Below, in pieces: positions 9,089 to 17,531 of a stretch of DNA of 64,000 bases; within the stretch, counting starts at the first letter, position 1, and every line of letters begins with the position of its first letter. Location: positions 1 to 64,000 of the forward strand of contig JAKBCH010000002.1 in NCBI GenBank assembly GCA_021808055.1. The letters run 5' to 3'. Made by a program: the position numbers and the translations under genes. This stretch comes from Pseudomonadota bacterium. GTDB lineage: Bacteria; Pseudomonadota; Alphaproteobacteria; Acetobacterales; Acetobacteraceae. The notes below the pieces were generated by a model. It searched no databases and was not told the DNA's origin. It was given only the letters and a program-made list of their open reading frames with translations.

Positions 9089-9121
9089 GCCGAAATTGGG
9101 CCAAAAACGGGCTAAAATTGG
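9089..9121. repeat. Three tandem 11-bp repeats upstream of the permease
   Basis: Three adjacent 11-bp units read GCCGAAATTGG (9089-9099), GCCAAAAACGG (9100-9110) and GCTAAAATTGG (9111-9121), followed by a partial fourth, CTAAAAC. The consensus is GCYNAAAWYGG. They lie about 110-145 bp upstream of the permease start on an otherwise AT-rich 289-bp intergenic stretch. One helical turn per unit puts each on the same DNA face, as expected for a cooperative regulator. No known regulator is assigned. Confidence 0.6.
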
Positions 9122-9213
9122 CTAAAACATGCCCATTTGAACGTTTTTTGATGAATTGCGGCAGGCTTCAGCCCGTTGGCGCTCTGAAATGGATAGAGCC
9201 GCCATCACATAAT

Positions 9214-9239
9214 AAAAAACCCCGCCACAACCGGCGGGG
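9214..9239 (-). terminator. Intrinsic terminator of the cupredoxin gene
   Basis: CCCCGCC (9220-9226) and GGCGGGG (9233-9239) form a 7-bp GC stem with a 6-nt loop. Read on the minus strand it is followed by six U (9219-9214), immediately after the cupredoxin stop. A shorter T-run on the plus side makes it weakly bidirectional. Confidence 0.85.
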
Positions 9240-9266
9240 TTTTCGTTATTACCAAGCCGTTACAGC

Positions 9267-9776
9267 TTAGAGTACGTTGAAGGTGCCGCCCATGTAGCCA
9301 TCACGGCCGGGGCCGTCGAAACCAGCAGACATCGACCAGTGGCTGGGGCCATCGCAGGTCATCATGCAGTTCCAGTGGAACAGGCCCTTCTTGGTCGGGG
9401 TGAAGGTATAGGTGGTCACGGAAGGTTTGATGCTGCCATCGGCTTCATCGGTGCCGGGCTTGATCACGATGTTTACGTTCAGTCCAGGGGCGGTGATCGA
9501 GTGGCTGCCGTCATCGAAATTCACCACGGTGAAGGTAACCGGGGTGCCAACTTTCAGCACGAAGGTTGAAGGAGCGATTGAATCGTGCGTCTTGCCATCC
9601 GGGCCAACAAAGCCCATCGGGCCCGGCAGCACATAGACCGTGTAATGCTGCTGAGAAACACCAGCAAAGGCAGATTGCACGGCGGAAGCGGTGCCGGGCG
9701 TGTTGTCGGCCAAGGCGGGCTGGGCTGCGGCAACGCCCAGGCCAAGCAATGCGCAAGCGGTGAAGAGTGATTTCAT
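9267..9776 (-). CDS. Periplasmic cupredoxin with a CuA-like copper motif
   Basis: 169 residues with a Sec signal peptide (cleavage after about Ala23, PALA-D) and a single cupredoxin fold. Candidate ligands are His92 (DGSHSI) and the C-terminal cluster Cys137-x3-Cys141-x4-His146-x2-Met149. This resembles the binuclear CuA site of cytochrome oxidase subunit II (Cys-x3-Cys-x3-His-x2-Met) but with one extra residue before the His. There are no membrane helices, so it is a soluble periplasmic protein, not a CoxB subunit. It lies downstream of a CtaG-type copper-insertion factor on the same strand, which supports a copper role. A mononuclear sulfocyanin-like or storage role is an alternative. Confidence 0.85.
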   Translation of the reverse strand: MKSLFTACALLGLGVAAAQPALADNTPGTASAVQSAFAGVSQQHYTVYVLPGPMGFVGPDGKTHDSIAPSTFVLKVGTPVTFTVVNFDDGSHSITAPGLNVNIVIKPGTDEADGSIKPSVTTYTFTPTKKGLFHWNCMMTCDGPSHWSMSAGFDGPGRDGYMGGTFNVL

Positions 9777-9898
9777 GTGATCAGCTTTCTTTTGATATTT
9801 ATGTCTATGGTTACAGAGACGGCACTGATCCTATCAGGCTATTCGACGAAGAAAAGAGAATGTTTGGGTGTTTAAGGTGAAAGAACTGCCCTTTATCT

Positions 9899-9913
9899 GT
9901 AACAAATCGTTAC
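9899..9913. promoter_or_regulatory. GTAAC-N5-GTTAC inverted repeat upstream of the cupredoxin gene
   Basis: A perfect 5-bp inverted repeat (GTAAC, AAATC, GTTAC) lies in the 212-bp gap between the CtaG-like gene and the cupredoxin start, about 125 bp upstream of the latter. A related GTAACG/CGTTAC palindrome occurs upstream of odhA. The short arms make this only a candidate operator. Confidence 0.3.
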
Positions 9914-9988
9914 TTAATGAGAATGCGTCTTAGTCAAAGGTGTATCTGAAATTTGAGCGGCCCTCTCTGGCATTTTTTAGAGGCGGCT

Positions 9989-10900
9989 TTACCGTCCGGT
10001 CCATTTCGCTTCGTAAATTTTGGCGCCCTTTGGCGGCACGAAGTCTTCATCGGCTTTTAAATCCGCCAGGCGCAGCGCGTTCAGCGTGATGATCAAGGCA
10101 GCAACATTCATCATGCCCGGCGGGATCCACATAATCAGCCCGCCCAAAAGCTGGTCGTGTTGCGCCGAGATGCTAGGAAAAAGCCGACCGCAAAGCTCAT
10201 AGAACGAAAACAGATTTTTGGTGGTGAGCGCGATATAGGCACCGAGGGCAATTTGCGGAAACATCACGAAAAACCCGGTGCCGGCGCGGGCGAGGTACGA
10301 ATATTTGCAGGGCGGTTTCGGGCGCGGGTCGAGGGCCACCATCCAGAACAGCACGCCGCCCGCGAGGCAGGAAAGATTCATCACCGCATAAAGTGCGGGG
10401 TCTATCATCGCGGCGAAATGCACGGACGGGATCAGCCAGATATCGCTGGTAAGAATAAACACCGCCATCGCCGCCAGCGGGTGGGCAAGAAACCGCATTG
10501 GCCGCCACGCCTTTATTGCCGCGCGGTTCACCCAGCCAGGTGCCCCCGCCGCCAGCGCCGCCCCCGGCCAGGAAATGCCCGCGCAAAAGGGGGCCACCAT
10601 GCTTAACATCACCGCCTGCGTGCGGTTAAGAAAAAACATGTGCTGGGCGATATATTCAAAATGCGTTTGCAGCACGAACCAAACGCCAACCACACCCGCA
10701 AAGAAAAAGCTCTGCCGCACCGGACCGGGTTTTTCGGCCAGACGCTTTATGCCGCGCCAATACCAGAGGGCCAGCAACAGGCAGCCAGCAAACACGATGG
10801 GGTTGAAGACGAAAGGCAGCAGAAACGGCAGCTTTGCGGGCACGAAATGGCATAGCCCGCCCACCAGCACGGTGAGAAGAAGCAGCCAGAGTTCAGCCAT
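9989..10900 (-). CDS. CtaG-type cytochrome c oxidase assembly factor, integral membrane
   Basis: 303 residues with about seven hydrophobic segments and conserved His-containing patches (QTHFEYIAQHMFFLN, SDIWLIPSVHF, SAQHDQLLGGLIMWIPPGMM). These match the CtaG_Cox family (the caa3 assembly type, unrelated to Cox11), thought to help deliver copper to CuA or CuB centres in the membrane. The start overlaps the Lrp stop by 8 bases (ATGGCTGA), so translation is likely coupled. The CuA-like cupredoxin gene follows after 212 bp. No oxidase genes lie in the window. Confidence 0.85.
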   Translation of the reverse strand: MAELWLLLLTVLVGGLCHFVPAKLPFLLPFVFNPIVFAGCLLLALWYWRGIKRLAEKPGPVRQSFFFAGVVGVWFVLQTHFEYIAQHMFFLNRTQAVMLSMVAPFCAGISWPGAALAAGAPGWVNRAAIKAWRPMRFLAHPLAAMAVFILTSDIWLIPSVHFAAMIDPALYAVMNLSCLAGGVLFWMVALDPRPKPPCKYSYLARAGTGFFVMFPQIALGAYIALTTKNLFSFYELCGRLFPSISAQHDQLLGGLIMWIPPGMMNVAALIITLNALRLADLKADEDFVPPKGAKIYEAKWTGR

Positions 10901-11384
10901 TCAACTTGTCCATCGGCACGCCAGAAAGCGCGCGGCTGGTGCGGATGGTTTGCAGCGTCTGCACCCGCGCCACACTCGGCGCGTTGGTCAGGCGCTGAGT
11001 AAGCTGGTTTTCATGCGCGGCATCCCGCGCCACCAGCTTCAGCAGAAAATCGCCGCCACCGCGGATCATGTGGCATTCCCGCACTTCCGGCCAGCTCGCC
11101 GCCAGCGCCTCAAACGCTTCCAGCACTGAGAGCTTCTGGCTCTCCAGCCCTACGATCACGAAAAACGCAATCTGCCAGCCCAGCTTCTGGCCGTCTGTTT
11201 CGGCGTGATAGCCCTTGATATATCCAGCTTCTTCCAACCGGCGCACCCGGCGCAGGCAAGGCGGGGGTGAGATGCCAGCGCGTCGCGCCAGCTCCACATT
11301 GGTCATGCGCCCATCTTCCTGCAACTCCGCGAGTATCTTGCGGTCAATCTCGTCCAGTATCAGCGGTTCGGCTTCGGTTTGCAT
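10893..11384 (-). CDS. Lrp/AsnC-family transcriptional regulator
   Basis: 163 residues with an N-terminal winged helix-turn-helix (LDEIDRKILAELQEDGRMTN, then RRAGISPPPCLRRVRRLEEAGYI) and a C-terminal RAM/AsnC sensory domain (VRECHMIRGGGDFLLKL). The family forms octamers and responds to amino acids. The ATG at 11384 is preferred over 11411 and 11402 because it leaves the usual short lead before the first helix, though none has a strong Shine-Dalgarno. It is divergent from the flavoprotein gene (about 110 bp apart), a typical Lrp target arrangement, and overlaps the CtaG-like gene. Confidence 0.9.
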   Translation of the reverse strand: MQTEAEPLILDEIDRKILAELQEDGRMTNVELARRAGISPPPCLRRVRRLEEAGYIKGYHAETDGQKLGWQIAFFVIVGLESQKLSVLEAFEALAASWPEVRECHMIRGGGDFLLKLVARDAAHENQLTQRLTNAPSVARVQTLQTIRTSRALSGVPMDKLNG

Positions 11385-11494
11385 GAAATTCCCGGAATCC
11401 ATTTCGCGCAATATAATTACGTCTGCGCGTTTGGCTATGGCGAAATTGTGGATTCACCGTCAGCGCCGAAGATGGTTGACGCGCGGGCGCAGGA

Positions 11495-12325
11495 ATGAGC
11501 CTCATTGAGCCATGGTGGCAGGACAAGTTTTGCGTGATTGATGTGGCGGTGATCGGCGTCGGCCCGGCGGGTTTGGCGGCGGCGCTGCGGCTGAAGGCGC
11601 GCGGGGTAAAACATGTCGCCATTCTGGAACGCGAGGCCATCCTGGGCGGGGCGCTGCTGCTAAACCCCCGCCGGATTTATGGGTTTTGGCAATTTGGGCG
11701 TTTGCTTGCCGGGCCAGCCTATGCCGCGCGCCTGGCGCAGGCGGCAGCGGCGGCGGGGGTGGAGATACGGCTCAACCATGAGGTGATGGCGCTGCGCGCC
11801 AACGGCGTGATGGAGGTCTCGGCCCAGGATGCGGCCAATCTGTTCTCGGCACGGCGGGTATTGCTCACCGCGCCTGTGGCGGCGAGCCATCTGCGCCTGG
11901 ACCCTGCATTGGGTGGCCCGGCGGTGGACCAATATGGCCGCTGCTCGGATATTTCCTATTTCGCAGCCGCGAAGCTGGCGGGCATGGAAACGCCGGAGTT
12001 TCGTAGCGGAACTATATCTGGCGATTATATCGCGGACGATCTTTCAGGCGGGCTGCCAAGCCTGGAGGGCAGGTTGGAGGTGCTGGCCGGGCCGGGTGTC
12101 CATTCTGTGGTGCCGCAATGTCTGGCGCATGTGGCGCCATTGCGCGGGCGGCTGGAAGTTTGCGCGGCTGAAGCCAGACAAGGCCAATTGCGTGTGCGTG
12201 CGGGGGAGGTAGTGCTCTACCGCCGCCGGGTAGCGGTGCGCCCGGCGCAGCGCATCGTCATCAACCTGGATGGGATGAAAACCCCGCCGGATGACGCCAA
12301 GCTGATTGTTGAGATCGTCACATAA
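11495..12325 (+). CDS. FAD-dependent oxidoreductase, shortened pyridine-nucleotide reductase type
   Basis: 276 residues beginning with an FAD-binding Rossmann motif (DVAVIGVGPAGLAAALRLKARG) followed by FGRLLAGPAYAARL, as in a family of about 420-residue flavoproteins. The C-terminal FAD segment VDQYGRCSDISYFAAAKLAG is also present. Roughly 100 residues that normally hold the NAD(P)-binding domain are missing between them, so the enzyme may use FAD only or be degenerate. A GTG at 11534, preceded by AGGA, gives a start right at the Rossmann strand and may be the true one. The gene is divergent from the Lrp regulator. Confidence 0.72.
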   Translation: MSLIEPWWQDKFCVIDVAVIGVGPAGLAAALRLKARGVKHVAILEREAILGGALLLNPRRIYGFWQFGRLLAGPAYAARLAQAAAAAGVEIRLNHEVMALRANGVMEVSAQDAANLFSARRVLLTAPVAASHLRLDPALGGPAVDQYGRCSDISYFAAAKLAGMETPEFRSGTISGDYIADDLSGGLPSLEGRLEVLAGPGVHSVVPQCLAHVAPLRGRLEVCAAEARQGQLRVRAGEVVLYRRRVAVRPAQRIVINLDGMKTPPDDAKLIVEIVT

Positions 12326-12356
12326 AAAACCCCGCCGTGCCGGGTGGCTGGCGGGG
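12324..12356 (-). terminator. Intrinsic terminator of ndk
   Basis: CCCCGCC (12330-12336) pairs with GGCGGGG (12350-12356) around a 13-nt loop. On the minus strand the stem is followed by six U (12329-12324). It ends ndk transcription and lies directly beyond the convergent flavoprotein stop. Confidence 0.82.
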
Positions 12357-12376
12357 TTGAATGCGTCAGGTACGGA

Positions 12377-12799
12377 TCAGGCGACGATTTCGATTTCCGC
12401 GAAGAAGAACGAAATTTCCTGCGCGGCGGCTTCTGGGCTGTCGGAGCCATGCACGGAATTGGCTTCGATGGATTCGGCGAATTCCTTGCGGATGGTGCCG
12501 GGCTCGGCATTGGCCGGGTTGGTGGCACCCATAATCTCGCGGTTTTTAGCGATGGCGTTTTCGCCCACCAGAACCTGCGCCACCACCGGGCCGGAGATCA
12601 TGAAGGAGACAAGATCGTTAAAGAACGGGCGCGCGGAATGCACGGCATAAAACGCCTCGGCCTGGGCTTTGGTGAGCTGCAAGCGCTTGGCTGCCGCCAC
12701 GGTGAGGCCCTTTTCCTCGAACTTGGCGTTGATTTTGCCGGTGAGGTTGCGGCGGGTGGCGTCCGGCTTGATGATGGAAAGCGTGCGTTCGGTGGCCAT
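12377..12799 (-). CDS. ndk: Nucleoside diphosphate kinase
   Basis: 140 residues with the full NDK fold, starting [14 protein letters not shown] and carrying the phosphorylated active-site histidine in NSVHGSDS. It transfers the gamma-phosphate between nucleoside triphosphates and diphosphates in the cytoplasm. An in-frame ATG at 12832 would add 11 residues not seen in the family, so 12799 is used. A terminator follows directly. The gene is divergent from the ABC-F ATPase. Confidence 0.97.
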   Translation of the reverse strand: MATERTLSIIKPDATRRNLTGKINAKFEEKGLTVAAAKRLQLTKAQAEAFYAVHSARPFFNDLVSFMISGPVVAQVLVGENAIAKNREIMGATNPANAEPGTIRKEFAESIEANSVHGSDSPEAAAQEISFFFAEIEIVA

Positions 12800-12882
12800 G
12801 ATGTCAATTCCCAATGAAAGTTGGCCGCGCAATAGCCGGGCCGCCCTTTTGCATCAACCCCCGGGCTTCATATAGATGGCGC

Positions 12883-14751
12883 ATGAGTGTTCTGCGCCTT
12901 GAAGATCTTTCCTATTCCATTGCCGGCCGCCCGTTGCTGGAGCATGCGGCGCTGCTGCTGGATGAAGGCCGCCGCGTGGGGCTCATCGGCCGCAACGGGG
13001 CGGGCAAATCCACGCTCTTGAAACTCATCGCCGGAATAATCCGGCCAGATGGCGGCAAAGTGAGCTTCGGCAACCGGGTGCGGCTGGGCTATGTGGCGCA
13101 GGAAGCGCCGGGCGGCAGCCTCACCCCGCTGGATGTGGTGCTGGCTGCCGATGTTGAGCGCGCAGCCCTGCTGGAAGCCGCCGAACACGCTGAAACACCC
13201 GCTGAAAAACTGGCGGAAATTCATGACCGCCTGCTGGCCATAAGTGCGGATTCCGCACCTTCTCGCGCGGCCGCCATCCTGGCGGGCCTCGGCTTTAACG
13301 AGGAATGGCAGGCAAGGCCGATGAGCAGCTATTCCGGCGGCTGGCGGATGCGCGTGGCGCTGGCGGCGGTGCTGTTCTCCGAGCCTGATCTGCTGTTGCT
13401 GGACGAACCGACCAACCATCTGGACCTTGAAGCCACACTTTGGCTGGAAGGCTATTTGCAGAAATTTCCCGGCGCCATTCTGCTGGTCAGCCATGACCGG
13501 CAATTGCTGGATAAGGCGGTTGAAGCGATTGTGCATCTGGATGGCGGGAAGCTGACCATGACCCCCGGCGGCTTTGCGGAGTTCGTGCGCATTAAAACCG
13601 AGCGCGCCTTGCAGCAGGCCCGTGCTGCGGAAAAAATCGCTGCTCAGCGCGCGCATATGCAAAGCTTCGTGGACCGGTTTCGCGCCAAAGCAACCAAGGC
13701 CCGCCAGGCGCAAAGCCGCCTGAAGGCGTTGGAGAAACTGCCGCAGATTGAGGCCGTAGTGGAAGCGCACGCCACCCATTTCTCTTTCCCCAGCCCTTCG
13801 GAATTGCCGCCGCCAATGCTCCAGCTTGAGGGCGTGGACATTGGCTATGACGGCAAGCCGGTGCTTGGCGGTGTGTCTCTGCGGATCGACATGGAAGATC
13901 GCATTGCCCTGCTCGGCCAGAACGGCAACGGCAAATCCACTTTGGCGAAGCTGTTGGCAGGCAGGCTTTCTGCTCTGCGCGGGCGGGAGTTTCGGGTGAA
14001 GGGCCTGCGCGTGGGGTATTTCGCCCAGCATCAGGAGGATGATCTGGTGCTGACGGATACGCCCTATGACCATCTGGCCCGAGCTCTGCCGCAGGCGCTG
14101 CCCGCCCAGGTGCGCGCCCAGGCGGCGCGGTTCGGGCTGGATGCGGACAGGGTGAACACGCCGGTCGGCCAGATGTCGGGCGGGGAAAAGGCGCGGCTGC
14201 TGCTGGCGCTGGCGACGCGTGATGCGCCGCATCTGCTGATTCTCGATGAGCCGACCAACCATCTGGATATCGACGCCCGCGACGCGTTGATCAAAGCGCT
14301 GACGGATTTCGAGGGTGCCGTGGTGCTGATTTCCCACGATCCGTATCTGGTGGAGCTGGCCGCAGACAGGCTGGTGCTGGTGGCAAACGGCAAGGCCACG
14401 CCGTTTGAGGGCGACCTGGCCGCCTATGCCGCCAGCATGAGCGAACGCGCTGCCCCGGCCACCGGGCATAAGCCCGAGGAGAAGAAAAACGACAAGGCTG
14501 CAAGGGCTGAGGCGCGCGCCCGGCTGGTGCCGTTGCAAAAGGCGGCCAAGGTGGCGGAGGCCGCGCTCAACAAGCTGACAGCGGAAAAGCAAACGCTGGA
14601 GGCAAAGCTGGCGGATGCGGGAATTTACGCGGTGGCCAAGGCGGCGGAGCTGAACAGGATTACGCTGCGCTTAGGCGCGTTGAAAAATGAGATTGAAGCC
14701 GCTGAAAGCGCATGGCTGGAAGCCGCTGAAGCGCTGGAAGCCGTTAGCTAG
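12883..14751 (+). CDS. ABC-F ATPase of the YheS/Uup type
   Basis: 622 residues with two ABC ATPase domains in tandem and no membrane segments. The first has GRNGAGKST, YSGGWRMR and LLLDEPTNHLD; the second has GQNGNGKST, MSGGEKAR and LILDEPTNHLD. Between them is the ABC-F linker (about residues 245-310), and the C-terminus is a predicted coiled coil rich in Ala, Glu and Lys (about 540-620). ABC-F proteins act on ribosomes as translation factors. The start MSVLRLEDL at 12883 fits the family; the open frame extends 23 codons upstream without support. The stop abuts the convergent DeoR gene with no gap. Confidence 0.93.
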   Translation: MSVLRLEDLSYSIAGRPLLEHAALLLDEGRRVGLIGRNGAGKSTLLKLIAGIIRPDGGKVSFGNRVRLGYVAQEAPGGSLTPLDVVLAADVERAALLEAAEHAETPAEKLAEIHDRLLAISADSAPSRAAAILAGLGFNEEWQARPMSSYSGGWRMRVALAAVLFSEPDLLLLDEPTNHLDLEATLWLEGYLQKFPGAILLVSHDRQLLDKAVEAIVHLDGGKLTMTPGGFAEFVRIKTERALQQARAAEKIAAQRAHMQSFVDRFRAKATKARQAQSRLKALEKLPQIEAVVEAHATHFSFPSPSELPPPMLQLEGVDIGYDGKPVLGGVSLRIDMEDRIALLGQNGNGKSTLAKLLAGRLSALRGREFRVKGLRVGYFAQHQEDDLVLTDTPYDHLARALPQALPAQVRAQAARFGLDADRVNTPVGQMSGGEKARLLLALATRDAPHLLILDEPTNHLDIDARDALIKALTDFEGAVVLISHDPYLVELAADRLVLVANGKATPFEGDLAAYAASMSERAAPATGHKPEEKKNDKAARAEARARLVPLQKAAKVAEAALNKLTAEKQTLEAKLADAGIYAVAKAAELNRITLRLGALKNEIEAAESAWLEAAEALEAVS

Positions 14752-15516
14752 CTAAGCCACCAGCAGTTTCACGTGGTTGCTCTCCAGCGTTTTGCGTAAT
14801 CCTGTCGGGGGCGCTGCGTCGGTCACCAACGTGCTAATTTGCGACCAATCGGCAAAGCGGGTGGAGAAAGGCTGGTTGAATTTGCTTTGATCCGCGGCGA
14901 TCAAGCATCGCGCCGCGCGGCTTAGCATCGCCACGTTCACGGCGGCGATCTCGGGCATGGCGTCGTTTGGGCCATCTTCGGTTAAGCCGCTGGCGCCTAA
15001 AATCACCCAATCCGCGTAAAGATTTTGCAGAAACACGATGGCATGGCCGCCGGTCGTGCTGGCTTTCGCGGAATGATATAGGCCTGGGATCATCATCACC
15101 TCAACCAGATGGTTCACCCCCGCCGCCGCCGCCACCGCGAAAGAATGGGTAACCACGGTGATATGTTTTAGCCGAGCGGCAATCTGCTGTGCCACCATCA
15201 CCGCGGTTGCCCCGCTGCCAATAAGCAGAATGCGCGCATCCGCCACCTCATCCACCGCGGCCTTGGCGATACGTTGGCGTTCGGCCAGCAGCAGCTTCTG
15301 GTGTTCTGCCGCGCTGTGGGTATCGGCTCCCAGTTTTCGCACTGCGCCGCCATAAGTCCGGCTGATCAACCCGGTTCGGGTGAGTTCTTCAAAGTCCCGG
15401 CGAATTGTCTCAGTGGAAACCCCGAGCTGATGGGCGAGTGCGGCAACCCGCACACTGGGCTCCTCGCCGAGTGTCGCGAGGATTTTCGCGTGCCGCTCCC
15501 GTTTTTCCTGCCTCAT
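14752..15516 (-). CDS. DeoR/GlpR-family transcriptional regulator
   Basis: 254 residues with an N-terminal helix-turn-helix (VAALAHQLGVSTETIRRDFE) and the recognition segment SRTYGGAV, followed by a DeoR sensor domain with the sugar-phosphate-site motif IGSGATAVMVAQQI. Members usually repress sugar or polyol catabolic genes and respond to phosphorylated sugars. No catabolic operon lies next to it, so its target is unknown. It is convergent with, and directly adjacent to, the ABC-F gene. The 136-bp upstream gap should hold its promoter. Confidence 0.92.
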   Translation of the reverse strand: MRQEKRERHAKILATLGEEPSVRVAALAHQLGVSTETIRRDFEELTRTGLISRTYGGAVRKLGADTHSAAEHQKLLLAERQRIAKAAVDEVADARILLIGSGATAVMVAQQIAARLKHITVVTHSFAVAAAAGVNHLVEVMMIPGLYHSAKASTTGGHAIVFLQNLYADWVILGASGLTEDGPNDAMPEIAAVNVAMLSRAARCLIAADQSKFNQPFSTRFADWSQISTLVTDAAPPTGLRKTLESNHVKLLVA

Positions 15517-15652
15517 TCATCCACTCGCCTAGATTGAGTGCAAGTATGATTGCCAGTTCGGAATTATGCAATTGTTGGAATTTCCACATTTTTTGGTTCA
15601 AGTGGTGCTAACGTGTAATGAAACGAGACACCTCGGCTTAACGCCTGCGTGG

Positions 15653-16231
15653 TTAGGCAAATTTTAGAATGAAAAATCCGCCTACCAGCAACAGGGCGAA
15701 CAGCCCGGTGACCAGCCCCAGCCGCTTTTCGATAAAAACCCGGGCCGGTTCGCCAAAGAAGCGTAGCAACACGGCCTCCAGCAAAAACCGGCTGCCACGG
15801 GTGACGAAGCTAAGCCCCATGAACGCCCAGAAATTAAATTTTGCCGCCCCCGCCGCAATGGTGACGATTTTATACGGGATCGGCGTCAGTCCTTTAATGA
15901 GGATGATGGCAGCGCCGTATTCGGCGAATTTGCGTTGAAAGGCGGTAAAGGCGGCCTCGTAATGGTAGAAATGAATAATCGGCTGGGCCAGCTTCGCGAG
16001 CAGGGCATAGCCGATGCCATAGCCAATGGCCCCGCCCAGTACGCTGCCCAGCGTGGCGATGAGCGCATAAATCAAAGCACGGCGCGGCTTGGCCAGGGCC
16101 ATGGGAATAAGCAGCACATCTGGCGGCAGGGGAAACACGCTGGCTTCGGCCATGGCCACGAAGAACAGCCAGAACGGCGCGGTGGGCCTGGCGCTTAAAG
16201 CCAGCAGGCGGTCGTAAAGGCCCTTCAGCAC
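15653..16231 (-). CDS. DedA/YqaA-family membrane protein
   Basis: 192 residues with four to five membrane segments. The motif EASVFPLPPDVLLIP near the N-terminus and LIKGLTPIPYKIVTIAAGAAKFNFWAF further on (quoted motifs: GLTPIPYKI and AAGAAKFNF) identify the DedA-like YqaA/SNARE-associated group. DedA proteins act in envelope homeostasis, some as undecaprenyl-phosphate or phospholipid transporters. It starts 4 bp after the surA stop and probably forms the last gene of the lptF-lptG-lptD-surA operon, consistent with an envelope role. Confidence 0.88.
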   Translation of the reverse strand: MLKGLYDRLLALSARPTAPFWLFFVAMAEASVFPLPPDVLLIPMALAKPRRALIYALIATLGSVLGGAIGYGIGYALLAKLAQPIIHFYHYEAAFTAFQRKFAEYGAAIILIKGLTPIPYKIVTIAAGAAKFNFWAFMGLSFVTRGSRFLLEAVLLRFFGEPARVFIEKRLGLVTGLFALLLVGGFFILKFA

Positions 16232-16235
16232 CGGA

Positions 16236-17531
16236 TTAGTCCTGCAGAATCACGGAGCGGTGGCGGAGCTGGTCCATCATCTGTTCGGATTCCAGTTCCA
16301 CCCGCCGGTCCACGATCATGTTGGCGATCTGATTATCCGGCGGTAGCTGCGCTTTTTCCTGGCTGCGCGAGCAGATCATCACCACCGAGACGCCCGTTGC
16401 CTGCACCAGCGGGCGGCTGAGCGTGTTGAGCGGCAATTGCGCCAAAACCTGTTGGAAGGCGGGCGGGGTGACGGTGGCAAGGTTTACCGGCCCGGGGTTG
16501 GAGGGCTGGATGTTGCCATAGCTGGCGTTCAGCGCCTGCACGGCATTGCAGCTACTCGCCTTTTGGGCCTTGGCCATGAACTGGGTGATGAAGCTGATCT
16601 GCACCTGGCCAAGCTGCCCGCCCGTTACCGGCTGCGGGTATTGGCCATAGGCCTGGCGGATATCCAGGATGGTCTGCATCTGGTTGCCGACATCATGCTT
16701 TTCCAGAAGCTGGACGATGTCGTACCCGCCCGGCACCCGGATGGGGTTGGAAATGGCCCCTGTCGGCATTTGCTGCACCGTGGAGGCCACCGCCGGATCC
16801 AGTTGGTTAAGCTGCACAAAGCCAAGATCGCCGCCGGAAAGTGCTGTTTGGGCTTGCGAGAATTGCGCCGCGACGATGGGGAAGGGCGCGCCCTGGCGAA
16901 GCTGAGCGATGACCGTGTTGGCAAAATTCTGCGCCGTGGTTTCGTCGCTTGGGTCTGTCACCGGGATGAAGATTTCGGCCAGATGGTAGCGGGTGGCACC
17001 AAGACTCGCCTGCAAAGCGGCTTTTTGCGCCGTGAGGTCACCCGGCGTGGGTGTTAGCCCCGGCCCCAGCACTTTATGCAGCACTTGTTGCCAACCGATG
17101 CTGGTGCGCAGCTGCGAAAGCAGGGTGGCATAGGGCACGCCCGCCGCCTCCAGCTTCGCTTGCAGCCCGCCCGGGGGCAAGCCGTTGCCCTGCTCGATAT
17201 GCGAAATCGCATCCGCCAGGTCTTGGGAGGAGACATTGATGCCGAGCTTCTCGATCTCCTGCTGCTGCAAGGTTTCGTCGATCAGCTGCTTGGTGACCTG
17301 CGGAAACAGCCGCTGAATCACATCCGGCGTGGGTTGCATGCCAAGGGAAAGCGCCAGCAGCCTGGCGCGCGCCGAAACATCCTGGGTGGTGATGACCTGG
17401 CCGTTGACCACCGCCGCCATGCCAGCGGAATCCGGCGCCTGCATGGGTGCGGGCGTGGGCGCGGCGCTTTGCGCCAGGGCAGGGGCGGCGCAAACCGTGG
17501 CAAGAAGGGCGGCGCGGAGCAGGAATTTCAT
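16236..17531 (-). CDS. surA: Periplasmic peptidyl-prolyl isomerase / outer-membrane chaperone SurA
   Basis: 431 residues with a Sec signal (ALLATVCAAPALAQS), a SurA N-terminal chaperone domain (VVNGQVITTQDV, about residues 35-170) and a parvulin domain (about 180-290; YHLAEIFIP, GGDLGFVQLNQL, IRVPGGYDIVQLLE). A second, more divergent C-terminal parvulin-like part follows. SurA escorts beta-barrel precursors such as LptD across the periplasm. The gene overlaps the lptD stop by 4 bases. pdxA and ksgA, which often follow surA, are absent here; a dedA gene comes next. Confidence 0.93.
   Translation of the reverse strand: MKFLLRAALLATVCAAPALAQSAAPTPAPMQAPDSAGMAAVVNGQVITTQDVSARARLLALSLGMQPTPDVIQRLFPQVTKQLIDETLQQQEIEKLGINVSSQDLADAISHIEQGNGLPPGGLQAKLEAAGVPYATLLSQLRTSIGWQQVLHKVLGPGLTPTPGDLTAQKAALQASLGATRYHLAEIFIPVTDPSDETTAQNFANTVIAQLRQGAPFPIVAAQFSQAQTALSGGDLGFVQLNQLDPAVASTVQQMPTGAISNPIRVPGGYDIVQLLEKHDVGNQMQTILDIRQAYGQYPQPVTGGQLGQVQISFITQFMAKAQKASSCNAVQALNASYGNIQPSNPGPVNLATVTPPAFQQVLAQLPLNTLSRPLVQATGVSVVMICSRSQEKAQLPPDNQIANMIVDRRVELESEQMMDQLRHRSVILQD

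Noticed and set aside
9950..9990. Imperfect hairpin after the CtaG-like gene as a terminator
   Set aside because: The stem is interrupted and there is no U-run on the minus strand.
12868..14592. 574-codon open frame antisense to the ABC-F gene
   Set aside because: Long antisense frames are expected at this GC content; the sense strand has two complete ABC ATPase domains.
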